Of a stretch of 12,993 bases of DNA, positions 1 to 6,230 are shown one piece after another (position 1 is the stretch's first letter; each line of letters starts with the position of its first letter). The notes under the pieces were generated by a model. It was given only the letters and a program-made list of their open reading frames with translations. It did no database searches and was not told the origin of the DNA. The position numbers and the translations under genes were made by a program. Source of the DNA: JBEKYH01 sp049511115 (GTDB lineage: Bacteria > Planctomycetota > Phycisphaerae > Tepidisphaerales > Tepidisphaeraceae); contig JBEKYH010000088.1 of NCBI GenBank assembly GCA_049511115.1, forward strand, positions 1 through 12,993, in the 5' to 3' direction.

Positions 1-2
1 CA

Positions 3-476
3 ATGCCGGTCATGGAAGCTGTTACCTACAGGCGAGCCACAACTTCCGACATTCCATCGCTTGTCGAATTGCGTGCCGTGTTTCTCGCAGAGGCAACCGG
101 CGCCGATGCATCGGATCCGGTGCTGCTGGAGGCAATCGAGCGGTACTTTTCGTCGGCGATTCCCGGCGGGGATTTCATTTCATATCTGGGGGTTGCCGGC
201 GATCGCGTCATTGCCACCAGCGGGCTGGTTTATCATCGGCATGCGCCCTCGGCCAGAAACCTCAGCGGCGTCGAGCCGTACATCATGAACATGTACACGC
301 GGCCGGAATGGCGCGGTCGGGGAATCGCGGCGGCGCTGCTGGATAAATTGGTGGCCTTTGCTCGGGAAGCCAATTTTCACCGCATCAGGCTGCATACCTA
401 TCCGAAGGCGGTTCGCCTTTATGCCCGCGCGGGGTTTGTGCCGGCGGGGGATGAGATGAAGCTGGATTTGAAGTAG
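3..476 (+). CDS. GNAT family N-acetyltransferase
   Basis: Predicted to move an acetyl group from acetyl-CoA to an amine on an unknown small molecule or protein in the cytoplasm. The GNAT fold is seen in motif A, with the R/Q-x-x-G-x-G/A acetyl-CoA pyrophosphate loop at about residues 104-109 (R-G-R-G-I-A), preceded by the strand YIMNMYTRPEWRG. Motif B is LYARAGF at about 139-145. The length of 157 residues is normal for a single GNAT domain. The first ATG is only two bases from the window edge. A second in-frame ATG at 12 gives MEAVTYRRAT, which looks like a typical GNAT start and may be the real one; an even earlier start outside the window cannot be excluded. It ends 96 nt before the beta-helix gene, which seems to have its own promoter. 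The substrate cannot be read from the sequence. Confidence 0.85.
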   Translation: MPVMEAVTYRRATTSDIPSLVELRAVFLAEATGADASDPVLLEAIERYFSSAIPGGDFISYLGVAGDRVIATSGLVYHRHAPSARNLSGVEPYIMNMYTRPEWRGRGIAAALLDKLVAFAREANFHRIRLHTYPKAVRLYARAGFVPAGDEMKLDLK

Positions 477-523
477 CGGGCCGAACCATCGCGCTTTTTT
501 CCCTCGGTGGCTTGGCAAAACCA

Positions 524-532
524 TGCTATAAC
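524..532 (+). promoter_or_regulatory. Extended -10 promoter candidate for the beta-helix gene
   Basis: TGCTATAAC matches the extended -10 pattern TGnTATAAT with one mismatch in the final base. It lies 40 nt before the ATG at 573, inside the 96-nt gap after the acetyltransferase gene. No convincing -35 box is seen 17 nt upstream, which is acceptable for extended -10 promoters. It would place a transcription start near 539 and a leader of about 34 nt. Confidence 0.45.
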
Positions 533-572
533 TCGCTGAGGAACACAGGATTTCTCGGATTGGCGGAGGTCT

Positions 573-2819
573 ATGCGAACGGAGCATCCAGCAGAGGAAT
601 ATTTAAGGCGACGGCCCAAGGTGCCTCGCGTTGTGCACTGCGAACTTCTGGAATCGCGGCGGCTTTTGAGCGTCGTGTATGTGGATGCCAATTCGCCTGG
701 AATGGTGCATGACGGGGCCTCATGGGCGACGGCGTACAAACATTTGCAGTCGGCCCTGTCGGCGGCGGTATCAGGTGACACTATCGAGGTGGCGCAGGGG
801 ACTTATAAGCCGACGACGGGGACGGATCGGACGGCGAGCTTTGGTCTTAAGGACGGCGTTGCGATTGAGGGGGGATATGCCGGGGATTTAACGGCGTCGC
901 CGGGGGCGCGGAATGTGAAGGGGAATCCGACGATTTTGTCGGGGGATATCGGGGTAGCCGGAGACAGCAGCGATAACAGTTACCATGTGGTTTTTGGGCA
1001 GGATGTGGATGCGACGGCGAGTTTGGATGGGTTTACGATTACGGGGGGAGCCGGTACCGACACCTTCGATACGAATGGCGATGGCGGCGGCATGCTTCTC
1101 CTGACTGCTTCGCCAACTCTGAGCCGCTGCGTTTTCAGCGATAACTCGGGAAAGATGGGCGGAGCAATATACGCGATGGCTTCATCGCCAGAGTTTACTG
1201 ACTGCGACTTTATGAAAAACACGGCGGCATCGGGCGGTGCAATATTGGATTATTCTTCATCGCCGATGCTTACCAATTGTTCGTTCGTTGGCAATTTTGG
1301 GACAAACCTCGGTGGCGGCGGAATGCTTAACGAGTCCGGATCTGCCCCTGTCCTGGCGAACTGCACGTTTAGCGGTAACGGCGGCGGTGGCATGGATAAT
1401 TTTTCGTCCACGCCCGTTGTTACCAACTGTATCTTCAGCGGCAACAGTAGTGACATCGGTGGGGGGATATACAATAGCTCGTCGTCACCTCTAGTTAGCG
1501 ACTGCATTTTCGTCGCGAATACCGGCGGTGGCGTGTTCAACGGCTCGTCATCGCCGGTTCTCACCAACTGCATATTCCTGCAGAACAGGAACGATGCCCT
1601 TACAGATGACGGGTCTTCGCCGAGTGTGTTGAATTGTACGTTCGAAGGGAATACCGGGGGGCTCGCCGTCGACGGCTTTGGCGCCTCCTCTGCCACTCTA
1701 ACGAATTGCATCCTCTGGGATAACACGAGCGCGGAAAATAGCGGATTGTTTGATGAATCTCCCAGCGTAACTACCGTCTCCTATAGCGATGTCCAAGGTG
1801 GCTTTACGGGTACCGGCAATATCAACAGCGATCCGCTATTTGTCGATGCAGCCGGCGGGAATCTGCAGCTAAAAGCCGGTTCGCCAACGATCGATCTCGG
1901 CAACACGGAGGCATTGCCTACCGGCGATATCACCGACCTGGCGGGAAGCCCACGAGTTTTCAACGGCGTTGTGGATATGGGTGCGTATGAGTATGAGGGG
2001 ACGGCCGCACCTCAATTCACGACCGCGGCCAGTGCTGAGGTTGCCGCAGGTACAGCGGACTCTGAGTCTATCAGCACGGTGAACGCTTCCTTCGGCGCTT
2101 TGAGTGAAGTTGGCGCGATACCCGCTGGAGTTGTGTTTCGTGACAACGGCAACGGCACCGCTACGTTGTATGGTACACCCGTCAACGGAAGCAGGGGGGT
2201 ATACAACCTGACTTTTTCGGCCGACGCCGGTGCGAGCGGCACCACGACGCAAGACTTCCTTCTAACCGTCGGCAAGGCGCCAGCAATCACGAGCGCCAAT
2301 CACACGACGTTTATGAATGGAACATCCAACACATTTACGGTGGCGGGCAGCGGGTATCCGGCTCCGGCGTTCACCGAGGCAGGCGCGCTACCTACCGGTG
2401 TGACATTGGTTGACAATCACAACGGGACGGCGACCATCTCCGGCACGGCGGCCACGGCGAGTGGCGGGGTTTATTCGGTTACGATTAAAGCCAAAGACGG
2501 GCTGAAGCCCAATGCCAAGCAGGTATTCGTGCTCACCGTCAGTAATCCGCCTTCGATCAGCAGCGCAAGCAGCGCGACGTTCCACGCTGGCGGGAACGCA
2601 TCGTTCGCTATCGACTCAACGGGCTTTCCCGAGGCGTCGATCACTGAGAGCGGAGCACTGCCGGCGGGGATTACCTTGCAGGACAACAATGACGGCACGG
2701 CAATCCTCACGGGTGTCCCAGCGCCGGGGAGCGAAGGCGTTTACGATCTGACGCTGAAAGCGAAGAATGGCGTCAAGCCGAATGCGAGTCAGGTATTTAC
2801 GCTGACGATTGTGGGCTGA
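573..2819 (+). CDS. LEPR-XLL beta-helix surface protein with three Ig-like domains
   Basis: Probable exported or cell-surface protein of 748 residues; the exact role is unknown. Residues 24-33 (ELLESRRLLS) match the LEPR-XLL N-terminal signature of planctomycete surface and secreted proteins. The preceding 23 residues are basic and polar, not a classical hydrophobic signal peptide. Residues about 35-105 (VYVDAN, DGASWATAY, GDTIEVAQGTY) are the usual opening of Pmp-like right-handed beta-helix proteins. Residues 180-391 carry about nine degenerate 22-27-residue coils of the form SPxLTNCxFxxN followed by a GGG stretch. Residues about 400-478 (INSDPLFVD, AGSPTIDLG, DMGAYEYEG) match a choice-of-anchor-Q-type segment. 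Residues 480-567, 568-657 and 658-748 are three related He_PIG-type Ig-like domains (G-A-L-P-x-G-V/I-T-L, D-G-T-A). No PEP-CTERM, dockerin or LPXTG tail is visible. GGAGGT at 565-570 precedes the ATG very closely (2 nt). The 3' end overlaps the convergent hydroxylase gene by 31 bp. A polysaccharide lyase cannot be excluded, but no catalytic signature is apparent. Confidence 0.88.
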   Translation: MRTEHPAEEYLRRRPKVPRVVHCELLESRRLLSVVYVDANSPGMVHDGASWATAYKHLQSALSAAVSGDTIEVAQGTYKPTTGTDRTASFGLKDGVAIEGGYAGDLTASPGARNVKGNPTILSGDIGVAGDSSDNSYHVVFGQDVDATASLDGFTITGGAGTDTFDTNGDGGGMLLLTASPTLSRCVFSDNSGKMGGAIYAMASSPEFTDCDFMKNTAASGGAILDYSSSPMLTNCSFVGNFGTNLGGGGMLNESGSAPVLANCTFSGNGGGGMDNFSSTPVVTNCIFSGNSSDIGGGIYNSSSSPLVSDCIFVANTGGGVFNGSSSPVLTNCIFLQNRNDALTDDGSSPSVLNCTFEGNTGGLAVDGFGASSATLTNCILWDNTSAENSGLFDESPSVTTVSYSDVQGGFTGTGNINSDPLFVDAAGGNLQLKAGSPTIDLGNTEALPTGDITDLAGSPRVFNGVVDMGAYEYEGTAAPQFTTAASAEVAAGTADSESISTVNASFGALSEVGAIPAGVVFRDNGNGTATLYGTPVNGSRGVYNLTFSADAGASGTTTQDFLLTVGKAPAITSANHTTFMNGTSNTFTVAGSGYPAPAFTEAGALPTGVTLVDNHNGTATISGTAATASGGVYSVTIKAKDGLKPNAKQVFVLTVSNPPSISSASSATFHAGGNASFAIDSTGFPEASITESGALPAGITLQDNNDGTAILTGVPAPGSEGVYDLTLKAKNGVKPNASQVFTLTIVG
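1110..1745 (+). repeat. Degenerate beta-helix coil repeats within the surface-protein gene
   Basis: About nine consecutive coding repeats of 22-27 codons. Each contains S-P-x-L/V-x-x/N-C-x-F at its start, an Asn two or three residues later, and usually a Gly-rich turn. Cys and Asn occupy the same position in nearly every copy, as in an Asn/Cys-ladder beta-helix. The copies have diverged at DNA level, so this is an old protein repeat and not a recent tandem expansion. Confidence 0.75.
2010..2816 (+). repeat. Three tandem Ig-like (He_PIG-type) domain repeats
   Basis: Three in-frame modules of about 88, 90 and 91 codons start at 2010, 2274 and 2544. They share a Gly-Ala-Leu/Ile-Pro-x-Gly core, an Asn/Asp-Gly-Thr-Ala turn, a Gly-Val-Tyr strand and a terminal Leu-Thr-Val/Ile. 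The second and third are the most alike: both have a Lys-Ala-Lys-x-Gly and Lys-Pro-Asn-Ala pattern that the first lacks. This suggests the last duplication produced modules two and three. Confidence 0.75.
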
Positions 2820-3622
2820 GCTGTTACAGCACGCTGGTCGGATTCGGCAGCAGCGCGCGGACGCCTAAACGGGTGCAGCAGTTGGCCAAGATAATCGGTG
2901 GGAATCGGCTCCTCCACGCCAAACGCCGCCGGTTCGTTGTCGGGGCGGTGGTAGGTGCCGAAGATCACGTCCATCAGAGGCGAGACGTTGGAGTAATTGC
3001 CGGCGTCGCGAGCGCGGTCGTGGTGCCAGTGGTGAAGTTCAGGGGCGCCGATGAGGAGGCGTAGCGGGCCGTGGGGGATGCGCACGTTGGCATGAAGGTA
3101 GATTGACCAGAGGGCGCGGAAGCCGACGAACAGGGCGAGCGTCTTGATGGGGAAGCCGATGGCAAAGGCGGGGAGGTTTACCAGGAGGACAACGTAGAGG
3201 GAATCGAGCGGATGCTCGCGGTGGGCGGCGAGCCAATCCATGTGCTCGGCGCTGTGGTGGATAGAGTGGAATCGCCAGCGGAAGGGGACGCGGTGTTGGA
3301 GGCGGTGGCCCCAGTAGACTAAAAAATCGCCGATGACCACGACGAGGATCGCCTGCGTCCACCAGCTCAGGCCGCTGATCCAGAGGCGCATTTCCGCGGG
3401 GCGGATGGCGTCGGCCCAATGTTCGGTTTGTGCCAGGAACCAGAGGACAGCGCCGTTGAAGAACAAGTTTTGGCCGGCCATGAAACAAAAGTCGGTCCAC
3501 CATTGGGGCCGGAGGCAGCGTTGATTCGCTTTGGCGGGAAAGGCCCATTCGAGCGGGCGGAAAAGGAGGAACATCAGCAGAAAGCTCAGGCCCGCGTCGA
3601 GCATGCCGGATGCAATGGTCAC
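2789..3622 (-). CDS. Sterol desaturase/fatty acid hydroxylase family membrane protein
   Basis: Di-iron, membrane-embedded oxygenase family that hydroxylates or desaturates lipid substrates (sterols, fatty acids, carotenoids, alkylglycerols). The substrate here is not determinable. Of 277 residues, hydrophobic segments lie near 10-22, 48-64, 89-103 and 141-175. The iron-binding His boxes are HRLQH (106-110), HSIHH (119-123) and HHWHH (197-201), with an extra HxxH at 134-137. The start is GTG at 3622: it has a GGAGG Shine-Dalgarno 4 nt upstream, whereas the in-frame ATG at 3604 has none. The gene is convergent with the beta-helix gene and overlaps its last 31 bp. The last 20 or so residues are polar and low in conservation signals, so the overlapping part is likely a dispensable tail. 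No partner gene for a lipid pathway is adjacent. Confidence 0.88.
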   Translation of the reverse strand: MTIASGMLDAGLSFLLMFLLFRPLEWAFPAKANQRCLRPQWWTDFCFMAGQNLFFNGAVLWFLAQTEHWADAIRPAEMRLWISGLSWWTQAILVVVIGDFLVYWGHRLQHRVPFRWRFHSIHHSAEHMDWLAAHREHPLDSLYVVLLVNLPAFAIGFPIKTLALFVGFRALWSIYLHANVRIPHGPLRLLIGAPELHHWHHDRARDAGNYSNVSPLMDVIFGTYHRPDNEPAAFGVEEPIPTDYLGQLLHPFRRPRAAAESDQRAVTAQPTIVSVNT

Positions 3623-3626
3623 TGCG

Positions 3627-3631
3627 CCTCC
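3627..3631 (-). promoter_or_regulatory. Shine-Dalgarno deciding the GTG start of the hydroxylase
   Basis: Read on the minus strand this is GGAGG followed by 4 nt and then GTG. No comparable purine run precedes the downstream ATG at 3604, so the GTG start is preferred. Confidence 0.6.
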
Positions 3632-3790
3632 GCCTGTCCGCGTGTGTCAACCGGTGATACGTCGCTGACGCGGCGCGGTTCTTACAAGCGCGGCAAAATT
3701 TGAACTTTTTATTGACGGCGTTCGTAAGAGCGTGTGGCCGGCCTGTGGGCTGGTGATGTTGCCACCCAAAGTCGCCGGCTCCTTCTCAGC

Positions 3791-3795
3791 GGAGG
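3791..3795 (+). promoter_or_regulatory. Shine-Dalgarno of the small membrane ORF
   Basis: GGAGG lies 7 nt before the ATG at 3803, which is ideal spacing. It selects this ATG over the longer in-frame reading that begins with GTG at 3734, which has no such site. Confidence 0.55.
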
Positions 3796-3802
3796 CTCAC
3801 CC

Positions 3803-4018
3803 ATGCGGCTCACCCTTCCTACCTCGGCGTTGTTTGATGCGAGAGTGCCGGAACGTGAATTGGCGAATGTTCCGGAGCGGACTGTTGAAATACCGGCGGC
3901 GTTTCCGGACCGCCGGCCCAACAAGCGGCTGAGGATCGAGTTGTCGATCTTCTCGGTTTTGTTATTTATGAATGTGGTGAAATACGTGGTGCTGGGGGCG
4001 GCGCTGGGATGCGGGTGA
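3803..4018 (+). CDS. Small single-pass membrane protein, hypothetical
   Basis: A 71-residue ORF that I do not recognise. The N-terminal part (about 1-45) is charged and rich in Arg, Glu and Pro (MRLTLPTSAL, DRRPNKRLR). It ends in one hydrophobic stretch at about 47-70 (LSIFSVLLFMNVVKYVVLG). This would give a tail-anchored small protein with a basic cytoplasmic stop (RRPNKRLR) just before the helix. In support of a real gene: an ideally placed GGAGG, a coherent helix, and codons ending mainly in G or C like the neighbouring genes. Against it: no homology could be tested, and the ORF is short enough to arise by chance. It stands alone, 244 nt before the debranching enzyme gene and divergent from the hydroxylase gene. 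Confidence 0.5.
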   Translation: MRLTLPTSALFDARVPERELANVPERTVEIPAAFPDRRPNKRLRIELSIFSVLLFMNVVKYVVLGAALGCG

Positions 4019-4167
4019 AGGAAGTTGCGGCCTTGATCGAGCTCTGTCGGCGCGGAAGCAATCGCAGTATTCACTGATTACTGTGCGGCGGGTAGTAGTT
4101 GGTCAATTCCTGTGAACCTCCGGGCCGGCAAGTGCAAGGCTCGGTGGGTTGTGTACACTGCGCGAAG

Positions 4168-4202
4168 CCCCCTCCCCGACCCTCCCCCGGAAATACCGGG
4201 GG
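4168..4202. other. C-run tract (minus-strand G4 motif) fused to a GC palindrome
   Basis: Four C-runs at 4168-4172, 4174-4177, 4180-4182 and 4184-4188 are separated by only 1-2 nt. On the minus strand they form a textbook four-tract G-quadruplex motif with loops of 1, 2 and 1. The last run is also the left arm of a perfect 7-bp hairpin: CCCCCGG, loop AAATA, CCGGGGG (4184-4202). The structure sits about 60-95 nt upstream of the debranching enzyme start. The rest of 4019-4262 shows only an 8-bp GTGTACAC palindrome (4151-4158) and no other gene. The element may be a dispersed intergenic palindrome or a regulatory structure; there is no T-run to make it a terminator. Confidence 0.5.
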
Positions 4203-4262
4203 CGGGGGTAAGAGGTCGGTTGGCGCTGGCGAACAAGCCTCCTATTCCTGTATGCTTCAAGA

Positions 4263-6230
4263 ATGTCGCTCTTCACGATAGAGACCGGCGGGCAGCTTCA
4301 TCCGGCGTTGGATCGGGAATGGCTTTTAACCAATGGCCTGGGGGGGTTTGCCTCTTCCAGCGTGGTGGGGTGTAACCGGCGGCGGTATCACGGGCTGCTG
4401 GTCGCGGCGAGGAAGCCGCCGATTGGGCGGGTGATGCTGCTGAGCCGCATTGGGGAGATCCTCATATTCGAGGATCAGCCGACGCGGATGCTGGAGGCGT
4501 CCATCAGCCAGTTCGGCGAGCGCTTTCATCCGCGCGGGGAACAATACCTCAAGCAATTTGAGCTGGATGATATTGCCCGCTGGACGTACGAGGTCGAGGG
4601 GATCAAGCTGGTCAAGGAATTGCAGTTGCCGTGGATGAAGAATGCGGCACTGCTGCGATACACGATCGAGCCGCCGCCGGGGAAGGCGGTTGAGTTCAGG
4701 CTGTTGCCGTTTGTGGCGATGCGCGATTTTCATGGCCTGCGGCGCGGGGAGGGTGGGATCGGGGTGGCGCGGCCGTCGGAAAACTCGGTGGCCGTTGATG
4801 CGGGGGATATTCACCTGCAAATGTCGGTGGATGGCGGGGCGTTTCATTCGCAAGGCGACTGGTGGTACGGCCAGACTTATGCAATTGAGGCCGAGCGCGG
4901 GCTGGATTTCCAGGAGGATTTGTTCAATCCGGGCTGGTTTGTGCTGAAGGTGCAGAAGAGCGCGACGCTTGTCTTGCAGGCCAGCATCGACGACCAGCGC
5001 CTGGATTGGGACAAGGAGCTAACGCTTCGCCACGAGGCGCATAAAGCGAGCCGGGCGGCGGCGGCGACGGAAAAGTTATCGACGCTGACGCTTAAGCGGC
5101 TGGCCCGGGCGGCGGATGATTTTGTCGTGGCCCGCAAGGCGCCCGACGGACAGGATGGATCGACGATCATCGCGGGGTATCCGTGGTTTGCGGATTGGGG
5201 CCGCGACACGATGATCTCGCTGCCGGGGCTGCTGCTTACCACCGGACGATATGGGCAGGCCAAACAGGTGCTGGGAGTGTTTGCGCAATATGTCAGCGAG
5301 GGGATGATCCCCAATGTCTTTGACGATTACACGGGCAAGCCGGAATACAACACGGTGGACGCGAGCCTGTGGTTTGTACATGCGGCTTTTGAATATGCGC
5401 GACTGTCGGGGGATCGCGAGACCTTCGACCGCGTGCTGCGGCCGGCGTGCGAGAACATCATCAATGGGTATCGCAACGGCACGCGCCATCACATCAAAAT
5501 GGATGAAGCGGACGGCCTGGTTGCCCAGGGGGATCAGCATACGCAGCTTACCTGGATGGATGCGAAGTTCGGCGACACGGCGTTTACGCCGCGGCAGGGT
5601 AAGCCGGTGGAGATCAACGCGCTGTGGCACCATGCACTGGTGCTGATGGGGGAAGAGAAACTGGCCAAGAAGGTAGCGGACAATTTCCGCCGCGCGTTTT
5701 GGATCAGCCCGTTCAGGGGATTGGCGGACACTGTCGAAGGCTCGCCGCAGGGAGCGGAGGCGGGGTATCCGCGGCGCGATGCGACGATCCGGCCTAACCA
5801 GATTTTCGCGGTGAGCCTGCCGGATAGTCCGCTGACGGCGGATCAGCAGTCGGCGGTGGTGGAGGTGGTGCGGCGCGAGTTGCTTACGCCGATGGGGCTG
5901 CGGACGCTGGCCCGCAACGAGGCGGGTTACAAGGGGCGGTATCATGGAGGACCATGGGAACGAGATTCGGCGTATCACAACGGAACGGTCTGGCCGTGGC
6001 TGTTGGGGTCGTTTCTGGAAGCGTATCTGCGCGTGAACAAGCGCACGACCGCGGCCAAAGAACAGGCGAAGCGATGGCTGGCGCCGCTGATCGAATCGAT
6101 GGAGACGTTCTGCGTCGGCTCGATCGGCGAGATCAACGAGGGCGATCCGCCGCATCGCTCGGTGGGGGCCAGCGCCCAGGCATGGAGCGTCGCCGAAGCA
6201 CTGCGCCTGGCGGCCGAATTGGAACAATGA
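4263..6230 (+). CDS. Glycogen debranching enzyme (amylo-alpha-1,6-glucosidase, bacterial/archaeal type)
   Basis: Cytoplasmic enzyme that hydrolyses the alpha-1,6 branch stubs of glycogen. This 655-residue length matches the compact prokaryotic form (GDE_N plus a GH133-type (alpha/alpha)6 catalytic domain), which is distinct from the GH13 enzyme GlgX. The N-domain opens with LTNGLGGFASSSVVGCNRRRYHGLL (residues 22-46, quoted in part: GGFASSS and RRRYHGLL). The catalytic half carries GYPWFADWGRDT (305-316), NTVDASLWF (363-371), QLTWMDAK (428-435), VEINALWHHAL (449-459), RPNQIFAVSLP (510-520), YHNGTVWPWL (571-580) and GEINEGDPPHRSVGASAQAW (622-641). The acidic residues in these conserved blocks (D311, D315, D433, E623) are the catalytic candidates by family resemblance. 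The ATG at 4263 has no clear Shine-Dalgarno. The stop overlaps the next gene's start as ATGA, indicating an operon. No gene symbol is given because glgX and gdb names refer to other families. Confidence 0.93.
   Translation: MSLFTIETGGQLHPALDREWLLTNGLGGFASSSVVGCNRRRYHGLLVAARKPPIGRVMLLSRIGEILIFEDQPTRMLEASISQFGERFHPRGEQYLKQFELDDIARWTYEVEGIKLVKELQLPWMKNAALLRYTIEPPPGKAVEFRLLPFVAMRDFHGLRRGEGGIGVARPSENSVAVDAGDIHLQMSVDGGAFHSQGDWWYGQTYAIEAERGLDFQEDLFNPGWFVLKVQKSATLVLQASIDDQRLDWDKELTLRHEAHKASRAAAATEKLSTLTLKRLARAADDFVVARKAPDGQDGSTIIAGYPWFADWGRDTMISLPGLLLTTGRYGQAKQVLGVFAQYVSEGMIPNVFDDYTGKPEYNTVDASLWFVHAAFEYARLSGDRETFDRVLRPACENIINGYRNGTRHHIKMDEADGLVAQGDQHTQLTWMDAKFGDTAFTPRQGKPVEINALWHHALVLMGEEKLAKKVADNFRRAFWISPFRGLADTVEGSPQGAEAGYPRRDATIRPNQIFAVSLPDSPLTADQQSAVVEVVRRELLTPMGLRTLARNEAGYKGRYHGGPWERDSAYHNGTVWPWLLGSFLEAYLRVNKRTTAAKEQAKRWLAPLIESMETFCVGSIGEINEGDPPHRSVGASAQAWSVAEALRLAAELEQ

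Larger units (their letters stand above)
3623..3802. other. Intergenic region between divergent genes
   Basis: A gap of 180 nt separates the GTG of the hydroxylase gene (-) and the ATG of the small ORF (+). It contains a conspicuous AT-rich patch at about 3693-3713 in otherwise GC-rich DNA, which is the likely place for one or both promoters. I could not align a well-spaced -35/-10 pair on either strand. A perfect TTGACA on the minus strand (3645-3650) has no usable -10 at 17 nt. Confidence 0.4.

Noticed and set aside
475..500. Intrinsic terminator after the acetyltransferase gene (T6 at 495-500)
   Set aside because: Only a 4-bp AGCG/CGCT stem with a long loop can be drawn. The T-run alone is not enough.
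512..527. Sigma54-like -24/-12 promoter (TTGGCA followed by TGCT)
   Set aside because: The GG and GC dinucleotides are separated by 9 nt and not the required 10. The same bases are better explained as an extended -10 element.
3039..3650. 203-codon minus-strand open frame, rich in Arg and Pro
   Set aside because: It is a shadow of the hydroxylase gene in another frame: no domain, and a composition typical of an out-of-frame GC-rich translation.
3645..3650. Perfect TTGACA on the minus strand upstream of the hydroxylase
   Set aside because: The 17-nt downstream position falls at the Shine-Dalgarno and start codon with no -10-like bases, so it cannot serve that gene.
3709..4074. 121-codon minus-strand open frame in the intergenic region
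   Set aside because: There is no Shine-Dalgarno and no hydrophobic or domain pattern, and Ser/Arg-rich translation is typical of the antisense of a coding region. The opposite-strand ORF at 3803-4018 has better support.
5076..6227. Long (383-codon) minus-strand frame opposite the debranching enzyme
   Set aside because: The composition is Arg/His/Pro-rich with no fold or motif. The + strand enzyme explains the sequence fully.
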